64,000 nt of DNA from Candidatus Gastranaerophilales bacterium (GCA_947624325.1 CANQJT010000004.1:143446-207445); one strand, 5' to 3'. Shown: positions 44,912 through 54,151, counted from the first letter of the stretch. The notes: generated from the letters alone by a model not told the origin. Numbers and translations: made by a program.

Positions 44912-45882
44912 TTTTGAGCTTCTCCATTTTCTCTCTCAAATTTTCGTTTTGTGGCAATTCTGTTTAATAATGCTACAGCTCCTGCGATTGCCATTGTATT
45001 TATAAAGAAAGTCAAACCGTATGCACAATTTTTAGATTTTAACATTTGTTTTTGTTTTTCAATCGGCATTTGTAAAATTTCTTTATAAGTTTTAATATTG
45101 CCATTTTCTATTACATTTGTTTTAAATATTTTATCAAACTTTTTATAAATCGGATTTTGAATTAATTTTTCACCAAAAAACATTAATGGAACTGTAATGG
45201 AAAATCTGCGTGCATTTTCTTGTTTTTCATATTTATCACGGCTTGCATAAAAATAACTTGCTATACTTACAGGATAAATTAAAGCACCATAGTGAATAAG
45301 TTCCAAATCACCTTTTTGCGAAAAAGCAAACTTTTTAACAAATTTATCAATAAACGGTTCTATTTTTTTATATATATTCGGATTTTTTCCCAGTTCCATA
45401 ACGGCTAAAGCTAATCCAACCGTTCCCATGGTTATACCTGAAAGTATTTTAATCAGTTTTTTTGCTCTCTTTTCAGCTTCTTCAGAATGCTGTTCCTGTT
45501 TCTGTTTTTCCAAGCATATAACACCGGTAAATTTTTCCTTTCCGGTTTTTGAGTATGTCATTAAATTCCTTAACGGGGCAATAGCAAATACTGCAGGAAG
45601 TATTACACCAAATGTAGTAACAATTTGACCAAATTTACCAAGTTGTTTATTCGGATGTTTCATAAATATATCTGAAGTAGCTTTTGCAAGTATAGGTGCA
45701 CCAAAGTAAAATATAGCGGATTCTGAAAGTTCAGCAAAACTTATCTCTTTTGATTCATCCTTTGATCTTGATAATCCCAGCCTTGAAATTAAACATCCGC
45801 CTGTATCACGGGCAAACATCCCGATTGAAGAACTTGTTTCCAAAGTTTTTAAGGCTTTTGTTGCCAAAGATAATCCGCTCAT
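44908..45882 (-). CDS. Orphan multi-pass membrane protein
   Basis: A 324-residue protein I cannot assign. Hydrophobic segments lie at about residues 50-65, 82-102, 145-165, 197-212 and 285-305 (for instance IVTTFGVILPAVFAIAPL and FFINTMAIAGAVALLNRI), separated by charged loops including a glutamate/lysine-rich stretch (EKQKQEQHSEEAEKRAKK). No cysteine-based metal site is visible. It is translationally coupled by 4-bp overlaps to tatC upstream and larB downstream, so it is part of that operon, but the context does not reveal its job. Confidence 0.6.
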   Translation of the reverse strand: MSGLSLATKALKTLETSSSIGMFARDTGGCLISRLGLSRSKDESKEISFAELSESAIFYFGAPILAKATSDIFMKHPNKQLGKFGQIVTTFGVILPAVFAIAPLRNLMTYSKTGKEKFTGVICLEKQKQEQHSEEAEKRAKKLIKILSGITMGTVGLALAVMELGKNPNIYKKIEPFIDKFVKKFAFSQKGDLELIHYGALIYPVSIASYFYASRDKYEKQENARRFSITVPLMFFGEKLIQNPIYKKFDKIFKTNVIENGNIKTYKEILQMPIEKQKQMLKSKNCAYGLTFFINTMAIAGAVALLNRIATKRKFERENGEAQK

Positions 45883-46598
45883 TTTTCTTCCTTACTTTTT
45901 TTTGAGAATAATAATCCCAGTTCAAATAAGCTATATGAGGGAACAAACAGCATTATCTGGCTTATAATATCAGGCGGAGTGAGAATTGCCGCTATAATTA
46001 ACAATATAACAACAATATACGGCCTTTTATCCGCAATCGTTTCATAATCTATAATGCCTGACTTTATAAGCGAGTGAGTTATTAACGGCATTTGAAACAT
46101 TAATCCGAAAACAACCATCAGCCATAAAGATAAATTAACCACATTTGAAATCCCAAATACCGCTTGAATATTAACAGCTTGAAAACTCATCCCGAAATTT
46201 ATAATTAAAGGAAGAATAAAAAATAAGCAAAATAATACTCCGCAGATAAAAAGTCCGCTTGATAAAAGCACTATGGACTTTATAAATTTTTTTTCATTAT
46301 CGTATAGGGCAGGCAGAATAAAATCCCATATTTTTCTTGCAATATAAGGAAAACATATAACCAAATCAATAACAATAGCCATTTTTATCTGTAAAAGAAA
46401 AACTTCAGTCGGAGAAAAATAATTAAAAGTAACTTTATTTGCTCCGATTAAAATTTTCATTAAACAGTTAAGCGCCTTTGGTGCAATAAAGAAAGTAAAA
46501 GGCAGAACAACACACAGAGAAATCAAGCATTTTAACAGAGTTTGCCTTAATGCTTCAAGATGAGAAATTAAACTTTCATCTTTTTCTTCATCGCTCAT
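45879..46598 (-). CDS. tatC: Twin-arginine translocase subunit TatC
   Basis: A 239-residue protein with six membrane segments. The N-terminal SLISHLEALRQTLLKCL matches the conserved HLxELRxR entry, though the usual second basic residue is missing. The later stretches NYFSPTEVFLLQIKMAI, FIKSIVLLSSGLFICGVLF and RPYIVVILLIIAAILTPPDIISQIML are typical. With TatA it exports folded, cofactor-bearing proteins. It lies 2 bp after tatA and close to a Tat-signal Fe-S reductase gene, a probable substrate. Confidence 0.94.
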   Translation of the reverse strand: MSDEEKDESLISHLEALRQTLLKCLISLCVVLPFTFFIAPKALNCLMKILIGANKVTFNYFSPTEVFLLQIKMAIVIDLVICFPYIARKIWDFILPALYDNEKKFIKSIVLLSSGLFICGVLFCLFFILPLIINFGMSFQAVNIQAVFGISNVVNLSLWLMVVFGLMFQMPLITHSLIKSGIIDYETIADKRPYIVVILLIIAAILTPPDIISQIMLFVPSYSLFELGLLFSKKSKEEK

Positions 46599-46600
46599 TA

Positions 46601-46816
46601 TTATATTTCATCGCTCTTAAATTCGGTCGGGGGTTCTTGCGACTCTTCTATTGCAGTTTTAATCTCGTCTGTTTCTTTTTTTATTGTATCCTTTGCCTTT
46701 TTGAATTCATAAGAGGCTTTACCTAAAGCTCTTGCAAGTTCAGGTATTCTTTTACCTCCGAATAAAAGCAATATTACAATAATTATTAAAGTTATTTCCG
46801 TTATACCAAGCGACAT
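46601..46816 (-). CDS. tatA: Twin-arginine translocase subunit TatA
   Basis: A 71-residue protein: one N-terminal membrane helix ([19 protein letters not shown]), the [16 protein letters not shown] hinge and amphipathic helix, then a charged tail ([20 protein letters not shown]). Length and motifs fit TatA. It forms the pore-like component of the Tat system with TatC, whose gene follows directly. GGAG lies ahead of the start. Confidence 0.95.
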   Translation of the reverse strand: MSLGITEITLIIIVILLLFGGKRIPELARALGKASYEFKKAKDTIKKETDEIKTAIEESQEPPTEFKSDEI

Positions 46817-46837
46817 ATTTTTCTCCTTTTAAAAAGA

Positions 46838-48112
46838 TTATACTCTTTGCTGTTCGTTTATTGCAAATATTTCAATAGCACCTGAATTACAAACGGTTTT
46901 ACACCTTCCGCAGCCTATACATTTTGATGCATCTATCTTTGCACTTTGATTTTCTTCCATTGTTATTGCATGTACGGGACATACATTTATACAAACTCCG
47001 TTTTTACTGCATTTGTCAGGATTTATTACCGCCATCGCAATTCTTGTTTTTTGCTTTTCATCAAGCGAAATTTTCTTTATTGCACCAGAGGGGCAAACTT
47101 TTGCACACTCCCTGCAGTCATACTTGCAGTATTTTTCGCCTTTTGTGTAGTCAATATGCACTGCACCAAAGTCTTTATTTGCTTTTGTTAAGATTTTATT
47201 CGGGCATGCATTTATGCACAAATTACAGTTTAAACATTTATTAAACATTCTTTTAGCATTAATAGCCCCGGGTGGCAGAATAATATTTTTAATTTTTTCA
47301 GCTGCTGTTTTACCGATTTCAATTCCTGCTTTTATTGCCCCGGCAAAAATAACAAGGGCTGCGCCAACTGTGATTAATTCTCGTCTTTTAGGGCTGAATT
47401 TTACTTCTTTTTTAGGTTTTATACCGTATGTTACAGCATTTTTTGGGCACAGATTAAGGCATTTAAAACATTTAACGCAAGTTTCATTATCCACTTTGGC
47501 TTCATTGACTTCAATACAGCCTGATGGACAGTTTCTCTCACTCATACCACAGGATAAACATTCATCATCTTTTATATAAACTTTTAAAAGTGAGATTTTG
47601 GATAATAACCCCAATAAACATCCGACAGGGCAAATGTTTGTGCAAAAGTATCTGTTTTTAAATATTGAAAGGACAACAATCGCAACAACGGCAATAATAC
47701 CTATAACAGATAATGTTACTGCGGAACCAAAATATGTATATGGTTCTATATATCTTATTATAACTGCACTTCCGCCTATCATTGCTCCGAAAGTTATTGC
47801 GGTTATAAAATACTTAACAGGCAGATTTTTTCTCGTTTTTTCATTACCCTTACCTCGAAATAATGCAATTAACTCCTGTAAAATCCCTAACGGACATAAA
47901 GTTGAACAATATATTCTTCCGAATAATATTGTTAATAAAAACAATATGCCAAGAGCGACTGCACTTATAACCGAAAAATCAATAATTACTCTTTGAATTA
48001 AGGGAGCTATTTGAATATCAAATAAGTGAAGGGGATAAAAAATTCCCAAAAGAGCAAGTATTGCCGTTATAAATATTAAAATTGCAATCGTTAATCTTAT
48101 TTTATAAAACAT
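46838..48112 (-). CDS. Membrane polyferredoxin (NapH/CcoG-like)
   Basis: A 424-residue protein with about four to five membrane helices in the first 160 residues. The NapH-type motifs CSTLCPLG and CTNICPVG lie at helix ends. Further cysteine clusters follow: CLSCGMSERNCPSGC, CVKCFKCLNLCP, CLNCNLCINACP, CRECAKVCP, a CSKNGVCINVCP motif and CIGCGRCKTVC, suggesting about five or six [4Fe-4S] centres. A hydrophobic segment near residue 250 (TVGAALVIFAGAIKAGIE) sits between two clusters and looks like a second anchor. It should carry electrons across or along the inner membrane, probably to the exported Fe-S aldo-keto reductase whose gene ends 11 bp upstream. Confidence 0.9.
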   Translation of the reverse strand: MFYKIRLTIAILIFITAILALLGIFYPLHLFDIQIAPLIQRVIIDFSVISAVALGILFLLTILFGRIYCSTLCPLGILQELIALFRGKGNEKTRKNLPVKYFITAITFGAMIGGSAVIIRYIEPYTYFGSAVTLSVIGIIAVVAIVVLSIFKNRYFCTNICPVGCLLGLLSKISLLKVYIKDDECLSCGMSERNCPSGCIEVNEAKVDNETCVKCFKCLNLCPKNAVTYGIKPKKEVKFSPKRRELITVGAALVIFAGAIKAGIEIGKTAAEKIKNIILPPGAINAKRMFNKCLNCNLCINACPNKILTKANKDFGAVHIDYTKGEKYCKYDCRECAKVCPSGAIKKISLDEKQKTRIAMAVINPDKCSKNGVCINVCPVHAITMEENQSAKIDASKCIGCGRCKTVCNSGAIEIFAINEQQRV

Positions 48113-48123
48113 TATGAACTTAC

Positions 48124-49342
48124 CTATGCTTTTTCATATTCTTTTTGAACCTGTGCCAATAAGTCAGGTATAGGCAGATTTTGCGGACAGTTTTTATTGC
48201 ATAATCCGCATTTAATGCAATTATTTGCTTTTTCACTGTCACTTAATGTTTCATAATATATTTTTAAGTGAAACGGGCTTTTTGTAACCTTGTATTGATT
48301 GTATAAGGAGAAAATAGCCGGAATATTTATACCTTTAGGGCAAACTTCCATACAGTATTTGCAAGCTGTACAGTTAATCTCTCCTTGAGATTGGATAATT
48401 TTAGCCATTTCATCAGCAATTTTTAATTCCTGTTCAGTCATCGGAGTAAAGTTTTCAAATACGGCAATGTTTTCTTTCATCTGTTTAAGATTACTCATAC
48501 CGCTTAAAACAGTTACTACATTATTTTGACTTGCCGCCCACCTTAAACCGAACTCGGCAGGTGTTGCATTAGGATAATTTTCTTTTAATTTTGCAAGTGC
48601 TTTTTCACTTAAATTAACTAAACCGCCGCCTCTTAACGGTTCCATAACCGTAACCGGTATGCCGAGCGATTGAACTATATCATACTGTTCATGAGCTTTT
48701 ACTACATCCCAATCCAAATAATTAACCTGCAGTTGGGCAAAATCCCATTTATAATCTTTTACTACTTCTTTTAAAATTTCAGGAGTACCGTGGAATGAAA
48801 AACCAAAGTATTTTATCAGACCTTCCTCCTTGAGTTTTGACAGTTCTTCAACCATTTTAACATTTCTGTATTGCTCAAAAGAATTTACATTAATGTTATG
48901 GCACATATAAAAATCAAAATAATCTACCTGGCATTTTTTTCGCTGTTCATCAAAAATTTTTCTGACATCGCTTTGTGAACTCATTTTATATATAGGACTT
49001 TTATCCGCAAGAATAAAAGAACTTCTGTCATATTTTTTAAGCACTTTGCCGATTGCAATTTCTGATTGACCATCCACATACATATATGCCGTATCAAAAT
49101 AATTAGCACCGTGGCTAAAAGCATATTCCGTCATTTTTTCCAGTTCAACCATATCAACTTTATTACCGTCCATAGGCAGACGCATACAACCAAAACCGAG
49201 CAGAGGAACCGTTATATCCTTGTATTGCCTTCTGTCAATTTGATTTTCCGCTTTAATAAGTTGTTTTTTTCCGCATCCTGAAAGAAGGGCAGTACCCCCC
49301 TATTGCAAGTGCAGAGTTTATAATAAATTCTCTTCTCTTCAT
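48124..49342 (-). pseudogene. Tat-exported Fe-S aldo-keto reductase, frameshifted at a C6 run
   Basis: The true start is ATG 49342 (GGAGG upstream), reading MKRREFIINSALAIGG; the frame then breaks at six G on the coding strand (49295-49300). One base fewer would continue into TALLSGCGKKQLIKAENQ and LLGFGCMRLPMDG, giving a 405-residue protein. The restored N-terminus is a twin-arginine signal with lipobox LSGC, so the product would be an exported lipoprotein. The main domain is an aldo-keto reductase (NYFDTAYMYVDG, FYMCHNIN) with two cysteine clusters at the C-terminus (CTACKYCMEVCP, CIKCGLCNKNCP). An internal start at 49185 would lack the signal and first strand. Whether this is real inactivation, variation or a sequence error is not decidable here. 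Confidence 0.88.
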
Positions 49343-49406
49343 AAAAACCTCCGATAATATTATATAATAAATCTTGAGAGTAACTATTAGTCAAGATAAT
49401 CTCATT

Positions 49407-50438
49407 CTATAGTTTTTCTATACTAAATTCTTTAATTAAATATGCACTGCCATGATTTTGTCCGTTAAAAGTGTAATTAACAGGCTGATTTTCTATCTCA
49501 TTTCTGTAAAGTGCAATATAATTTAACCCTGTATCTTTAGAATTATATATAATACTCTCTGTTAAAACACCGTTAATATATTTTTTTAAATGAATGCCTT
49601 GGTGAGTAGGATCAAATGCAACCCATCCGTACTTATCAAAATAAACCTCAACCCAGGCATGCTCAGTATATTTTTCCCGTAAGATATCACCGATAACAAT
49701 TCTTGCAGGTATATTTTTAGCTCTGCATATTGCAACCATTGCCGCAGAATATTCACTGCATTTGCCTTGTCTTCTTTTAAGTGCCTGTTTCGCTCCTAAA
49801 TTTCCTTTTACAATAGTATATTTAATATTCTTTTGCAGATATTCATATATATTTTGAATTATTTCTTCTTGAGTTTGTCCATGTATATTATTCGCAATTC
49901 CTATAATATAAGGGTCATTTGATTCAATTAACTTTTCGGGCTGAAGATATGCACTTAAATTTGTCTCAGGAGTATCATTCCTGTTATACTTTTCTGCAGT
50001 CTCTAAGTCATATGTCCTTACTTTTGCAATACCTTCAAAAGTTATTACTTTCTTGGATGAAGATATATCATTATAGATATATTCCGCAATTTGACCAATT
50101 GAAGTATTATAATATTTTTGCGGTTTTTCTGAAACCGATGTAACTTTAATATACTGCTTCCCTGCCTCATTTAAAGGTATATTCATTTTAAAATTAAGCG
50201 ACCTTAATGAACCCTGTATATTAATTGTATAAGTATATTTAAATTTGTAAGTTGTAAAATCCTTTAAATCAGTAACAGATGATTTATTTTGAGGATTGGA
50301 ATTTGAAACAGCAGGTTTTGTTTTATTAATATTTTCCGAAATAATCTTTTCTTTAGGGCAAAACCTATAATACCCAAAAATAAATATTCCGATAAATAAA
50401 AAAACTAAAATAATCTTATTTATAATTTTTAAGTTCAT
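49407..50438 (-). CDS. Membrane-anchored transglutaminase-like protein
   Basis: A 343-residue protein with an N-terminal membrane anchor (IINKIILVFLFIGIFIFGYY) and an extracytoplasmic part. The transglutaminase-core triad is visible: C227 in RRQGKCSEYSAAMVAIC, H260 in YTEHAWVEVYFDKYGW and D276 in VAFDPTHQGI. Bacterial members act as peptidases or protein cross-linkers in the envelope. The region 60-170 has no recognised domain. It follows the AKR-Tat operon's start region but is transcribed before it, 64 bp away; linkage is uncertain. Confidence 0.88.
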   Translation of the reverse strand: MNLKIINKIILVFLFIGIFIFGYYRFCPKEKIISENINKTKPAVSNSNPQNKSSVTDLKDFTTYKFKYTYTINIQGSLRSLNFKMNIPLNEAGKQYIKVTSVSEKPQKYYNTSIGQIAEYIYNDISSSKKVITFEGIAKVRTYDLETAEKYNRNDTPETNLSAYLQPEKLIESNDPYIIGIANNIHGQTQEEIIQNIYEYLQKNIKYTIVKGNLGAKQALKRRQGKCSEYSAAMVAICRAKNIPARIVIGDILREKYTEHAWVEVYFDKYGWVAFDPTHQGIHLKKYINGVLTESIIYNSKDTGLNYIALYRNEIENQPVNYTFNGQNHGSAYLIKEFSIEKL

Positions 50439-50534
50439 AGTATTATTTTATAAAATCCTTTAAATATAATCAAGAAACGAAATAATTGAAAAAAAAATAT
50501 ATTTAAGATAATATAAGCAAGTGCGATACAAAAA

Positions 50535-50623
50535 GCCGATGTGGCGAAATTGGTAGACGCATCAGACTCAAAATCTGACGCAGCTCACCCTGCGTGCCGG
50601 TTCAAGTCCGGCCATCGGCACCA
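50535..50623 (+). tRNA. tRNA-Leu (anticodon CAA)
   Basis: An 89-nt class II tRNA: acceptor GCCGATG/CATCGGC, anticodon stem TCAGA/TCTGA around loop CTCAAAA, a long variable arm (CGCAGCTCACCCTGCG), T arm GCCGGTTCAAGTCCGGC, discriminator A and an encoded CCA. Unlike the Met and Gly tRNAs in this window it encodes CCA and has no downstream repeats, only a terminator. Confidence 0.96.
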
Positions 50624-50627
50624 TTTA

Positions 50628-50652
50628 AAAGACCTCTAATAAAGAGGTCTTT
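50628..50652 (+). terminator. Terminator of tRNA-Leu
   Basis: AAAGACCTCT-loop-AGAGGTCTTTTT starting five bases after the CCA end. Confidence 0.9.
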
Positions 50653-50708
50653 TTACTTTTTAATCTTGAGCAATAAATTTTAAAGTCCTTTGGGAAATTT
50701 ATAATTTT

Positions 50709-51746
50709 TTAAATTAAATACAAATTCTGAACGTCTTTTAAATAACCGACGTATTGTTTTTTCAAACTTTTTGGCGCAATAATTTCAACATTTGTTCCCC
50801 ATTTAAAAATATTCCATAGAATTGATTTTGTGCCTGAAGATGTAAAAGTAACGACTAGCGCTCCATTTTTTTGCTGTTTTATTCGTTGTGTCGGATGAAA
50901 ATTATATTTAATTACATCATGTGCTATTTCTTTTTTGAATTTTAATTTAACACTAATCGGTTTATCATGAAAAATACCAAAAGAAGAATTTGCCCATTCT
51001 TTTAAATTAAAATCCGAGACAGGTGTATAATATTCATCAAGCAATTTAATGTCAGATATTCTATGAAGCAGATATTGTTTAATTTTCCCGTCATTTTTTG
51101 CAACAAGAAAGTGCCTTTCTCCATATAAAATTCCTAAAGGTTCTGCCTTAATTGTCTTTTTCGGCTTTAAACCTTTTTGAATTCTATATCCTGCAATATT
51201 TTTTTCATTCAAATCAAAATAATCTTTTGCCTGATAATTAAATTGGAGTTTTTTCATAGATTTTAGTGCCATTCGTATTGTTGATAAGATTTTATTATCA
51301 ACATTAAAATTAGCTCCTTGTCTTACAGCATAGCCCTCGCATTCCATAAGGGCTTCAATATCATTTTCAAGTGTAGTTAAATTAGAATTATTTGCACTTT
51401 TTATACTTTCGATAACTTTGTTCAAAACTGATATTTTGTCTGATAAATTATTTATTTTGCAAAGTTCTTTTATGTTTTCTAAATTAGTAATATCATCAGA
51501 GTTAAAATCGAATAAATTAACAGGTTTACCTTTAAAACCCCATCGTTTGATTTTTGAATTTACCTGCAATTCCGTTACCTGCGGATAAAGACTCATTACA
51601 ATATCCTTCATCCTTTGAGCCGTCCTGCGAGATACATTATAACTTTCTTGTATTTCTTTTAAGCTGACACCTAAAGTATTTGACTGCATTGTCATAATTA
51701 AATCAATAATATTTAAAATTCTTTCGTATCTAAATTCATCTTTCAT
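50709..51746 (-). CDS. WYL-domain transcriptional regulator
   Basis: A 345-residue protein: N-terminal winged helix (VSLKEIQESYNVSRRTAQRMKD), a middle WYL region (GYRIQKGL, IKAEPLGILYGERHFLVAKND, KQYLLHRISDIKLLD) and a WCX C-terminal extension (VKLKFKKEIAHDVIKYNF, WGTNVEIIAPKSL). WYL proteins sense ligands or nucleic acids and regulate defence, DNA damage or stress genes. It is 19 bp downstream of a WG-repeat gene and probably in one operon with it. Confidence 0.9.
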   Translation of the reverse strand: MKDEFRYERILNIIDLIMTMQSNTLGVSLKEIQESYNVSRRTAQRMKDIVMSLYPQVTELQVNSKIKRWGFKGKPVNLFDFNSDDITNLENIKELCKINNLSDKISVLNKVIESIKSANNSNLTTLENDIEALMECEGYAVRQGANFNVDNKILSTIRMALKSMKKLQFNYQAKDYFDLNEKNIAGYRIQKGLKPKKTIKAEPLGILYGERHFLVAKNDGKIKQYLLHRISDIKLLDEYYTPVSDFNLKEWANSSFGIFHDKPISVKLKFKKEIAHDVIKYNFHPTQRIKQQKNGALVVTFTSSGTKSILWNIFKWGTNVEIIAPKSLKKQYVGYLKDVQNLYLI

Positions 51747-51765
51747 ACAAAATCTTTCTTAAATT

Positions 51766-52605
51766 TTATTTCCAAAGTTTTTTTCCGTTTTCATCAAAGA
51801 GTTCTTTTTTATTTTTATAATTTACCATAAAAGCAGCTTTTTTATTTTCGTTAGTACAAAAAGAAATATAATCATACTTGAAGTCTAAGATAGTTTTTCC
51901 TTCGTAATTTATTACACCATATTTATCATCTATTATGCCTATATAAAATTCTCCGTCATTATTGCTCGATAAATTTTCATAAACAAAATCAGAAATAATT
52001 TCATCATTTAAAGTTATTAATCCGTATTTAAAATCCTTTTCTGCTATAAAACAAGGTCTTGTTGAAGAAACCGCAACAACTGAATCGTATTTTATATCTG
52101 CAACCATTTTCCCGTTAATATCAGCTAGTCCAAAGAGATTATCTTTTTCACAAGACCAATAATTTTCGCTCTCCATAATATGGTCATAAATGGGTTCTAA
52201 TATTATGTTAGAATTTTTATCTATTACACCTTCAAGCCCTTCAACATTAGCAATATAATAACCGGAAATACGGCAAAGAATGCCCAATAGTTTTATCGGA
52301 TATTTATATTTAAAATCAAAAACAACTTCACCTTTTTTATTCAACAAACCCCATTTGTAGTTTTTGCTCATTGTACAATAATCTTTGTTTATTCCGGCAT
52401 GCATTGCAAAAAAGAAGTCTAATTCATCTTCAAACATTTTATTATCTTTATACCCCTTAACACATCGAGGCAGATTGTTTTCCATAATATCATAGACAAA
52501 TTCCGTTATAGGTTTACCCGTGTTAGTGTCAATAAGTCCTGCTTTGCCGTTTTTATAGGCAATCGTAAAATTACTTTCAGTATAGTTATAAATTTCATCA
52601 TACAT
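51766..52605 (-). CDS. WG-repeat protein
   Basis: A 279-residue protein of about seven repeats of the WG (KWG) type: KNGKAGLIDTNTGKPITEFV, NYKWGLLNKKGEVVFDFKYK, DNLFGLADINGKMVADIKYD, FKYGLITLNDEIISDFVYE and DKYGVINYEGKTILDFKYD. No signal peptide. Such repeats form beta-rich propeller-like or solenoid surfaces of unknown function. It is upstream of the WYL regulator gene, and a 13-bp inverted repeat lies in its promoter region. Confidence 0.9.
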   Translation of the reverse strand: MYDEIYNYTESNFTIAYKNGKAGLIDTNTGKPITEFVYDIMENNLPRCVKGYKDNKMFEDELDFFFAMHAGINKDYCTMSKNYKWGLLNKKGEVVFDFKYKYPIKLLGILCRISGYYIANVEGLEGVIDKNSNIILEPIYDHIMESENYWSCEKDNLFGLADINGKMVADIKYDSVVAVSSTRPCFIAEKDFKYGLITLNDEIISDFVYENLSSNNDGEFYIGIIDDKYGVINYEGKTILDFKYDYISFCTNENKKAAFMVNYKNKKELFDENGKKLWK

Positions 52606-52635
52606 ATTTATGCTCCTTTCAAAAATTATTATATT

Positions 52636-52668
52636 TTATATATGTGTCAATTTCGGACACATATATAA
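52636..52668. promoter_or_regulatory. 13-bp perfect inverted repeat, probable operator
   Basis: TTATATATGTGTC (52636-52648), seven bases, GACACATATATAA (52656-52668): a perfect dyad 31 bp before the WG-repeat gene. It has no trailing T-run of terminator type. Candidate binders are the WYL regulator encoded in the operon or the XRE protein encoded just upstream. Confidence 0.7.
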
Positions 52669-52697
52669 TTTAAGGAACATAATAAACATTAATTAAT

Positions 52698-52919
52698 CTA
52701 TAAAATAAAATCAAAAAGAGTTTTTATATCAATATCTAAAGCATTGGCGATATTTTCAAGGCTTTTTATTGTAATATTTGTTTTGCCTCTTTCAAGCAGA
52801 CCTACAAAAGAACGGTTTAAATCGGCTTTTTCAGCAAGTGTTTCCTGTGAATATCCCCTGTCGGTTCTGATTATTCGAACTTTATGACCAAGCTTTTTTA
52901 TTGTATCAACATTTCTCAT
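52698..52919 (-). CDS. Small XRE-family regulator
   Basis: A 73-residue single-domain helix-turn-helix protein from the ATG at 52919: LGHKVRIIRTDRGYSQETLA, then DLNRSFVGLLERGKTNITIK and ENIANALDIDIKTLFD. An earlier in-frame TTG at 52925 is less likely. It resembles phage-type or restriction-modification controller proteins. It sits upstream of the WG-WYL genes and may control them through the 13-bp inverted repeat between. Confidence 0.88.
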   Translation of the reverse strand: MRNVDTIKKLGHKVRIIRTDRGYSQETLAEKADLNRSFVGLLERGKTNITIKSLENIANALDIDIKTLFDFIL

Positions 52920-53094
52920 ATACAAAATTTTATTTTTTATTTGAACATGTTTCCAGTTTCTATAATATGCAAATGTATATTATAGAAATCGAATTGTGCT
53001 ATAATATATGCAAATGATAAAAAAATATCCTGTGCCGAATTTGGCATGTATGTGTGATATGATAAATATTAGTTATATTTAAAAGGATAAAAGT

Positions 53095-53634
53095 ATGGAA
53101 AACGATAACAACAATTTGAATAATTCTAATCAAGATGATAAGCTTAACGAAAATGCAAACGAATTTTTTAACAAACATCAGGATGAAGCGGAAAAAATTT
53201 TAAATGATCCTGATAAACTGGAAAAATTTCTAGAAGAAATCGAAAAAAAATTAAGAAATATGCCAAACATAGATAATTTATTGACTAAAAATCCTAAAAT
53301 TATAGAAACAATATCTAAAATACCTTTAATCGGCGAGGTATTATCAAAAATTTTACAAACACTAAACATCGGAGAAGTATTAGCTAAAATACCGTTAATG
53401 ATATTACTTATAAAAAGTTACACAAAAAAAGAATACACAGAAATTCCATATAGGAGTATTATCGTAATAATAATTGCACTTATATATTTGCTCTCGCCTA
53501 TTGATATAATTCCCGATGTAATTCCATTTGCCGGATATATAGATGATGTTGCCGTGCTTGGTCTTGCATTAAAATTTGTAGGCGAAGATTTAGAAAAATA
53601 CAGAGAATGGAGAGAAAAAAGAAAAACTCGCTAA
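53095..53634 (+). CDS. YkvA-family (DUF1232) membrane protein
   Basis: A 179-residue protein. The first 60 residues are polar and charged (NDNNNLNNSNQDDKLNEN...), followed by helical segments (NIGEVLAKIPLMILLIKSY) and a C-terminal DUF1232 domain: IPYRSIIVIIIALIYLLSPIDIIPDVIPFAGYIDDVAVL, with the conserved SPIDxIPD motif. One to two membrane helices are predicted. Function is unknown in this family. A GIY-YIG gene follows 25 bp downstream with AGGAG before its start. Confidence 0.88.
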   Translation: MENDNNNLNNSNQDDKLNENANEFFNKHQDEAEKILNDPDKLEKFLEEIEKKLRNMPNIDNLLTKNPKIIETISKIPLIGEVLSKILQTLNIGEVLAKIPLMILLIKSYTKKEYTEIPYRSIIVIIIALIYLLSPIDIIPDVIPFAGYIDDVAVLGLALKFVGEDLEKYREWREKRKTR

Positions 53635-53659
53635 ATATATTAAAGAATAGGAGTAAAGC

Positions 53660-54151
53660 ATGACATTTTCGAGCGAAATTCAGAAATATTTGAAAAATAA
53701 AACAACGGTAAAAAATGTATTTAACCATCCTGAAATATTGCCTGAAACTAAAGGTATATATATTTATACCGTACCTAATAAAGATGTTGATATTGAATTT
53801 TTAGGTACAACCACCGCAAAAGAAACACACAATGGCAGAAGTTTAATATTTTCAAAAGATAAACTTACGGATAAATTTAATAAAGGCGATAAAAAAATTT
53901 TATATATAGGAAGCACTCCATCTAAAAACATAAAAGAACGAACAATGTTACGTGCAAAATATTCAAAAGAGAAAAATAAAGATATTAGAGCCCGTGGCGG
54001 AAGAGCTTTGTGGCAAATTAAAGACTGGGAAAATATAGGATTAAATTTCTATTATTATGAAACAAAAAATTGCGAACTGCTTGAAACTAAATTATTAACA
54101 ATGTATAAAGAGGAATATGGTGTTTATCCTGTTGCTAATTGGAAAAAATAG
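53660..54151 (+). CDS. Small GIY-YIG domain protein (putative nuclease)
   Basis: A 163-residue protein consisting of one GIY-YIG-like domain: KGIYIYTVPN and ILYIGST form the name-giving strands, with a later arginine (IRARGGRALW), the metal-binding glutamate (CELLETKLLTMYK) and a terminal asparagine (PVANW). This set of residues fits the family's active site, so DNA cleavage is plausible. No DNA-binding domain is fused. It follows a YkvA gene; no mobile element is nearby. Confidence 0.75.
   Translation: MTFSSEIQKYLKNKTTVKNVFNHPEILPETKGIYIYTVPNKDVDIEFLGTTTAKETHNGRSLIFSKDKLTDKFNKGDKKILYIGSTPSKNIKERTMLRAKYSKEKNKDIRARGGRALWQIKDWENIGLNFYYYETKNCELLETKLLTMYKEEYGVYPVANWKK

Noticed and set aside
49212..49394. 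Separate small protein upstream of the aldo-keto reductase
   Set aside because: It is the wrong-frame reading across the G6 run; the sensible reading is the Tat signal of the reductase.
50709..54151. Anti-phage defence island (WYL, XRE, GIY-YIG)
   Set aside because: No recognisable effector such as a toxin, restriction enzyme, cyclase or ATPase set; regulators and a small nuclease-like protein alone do not support it.
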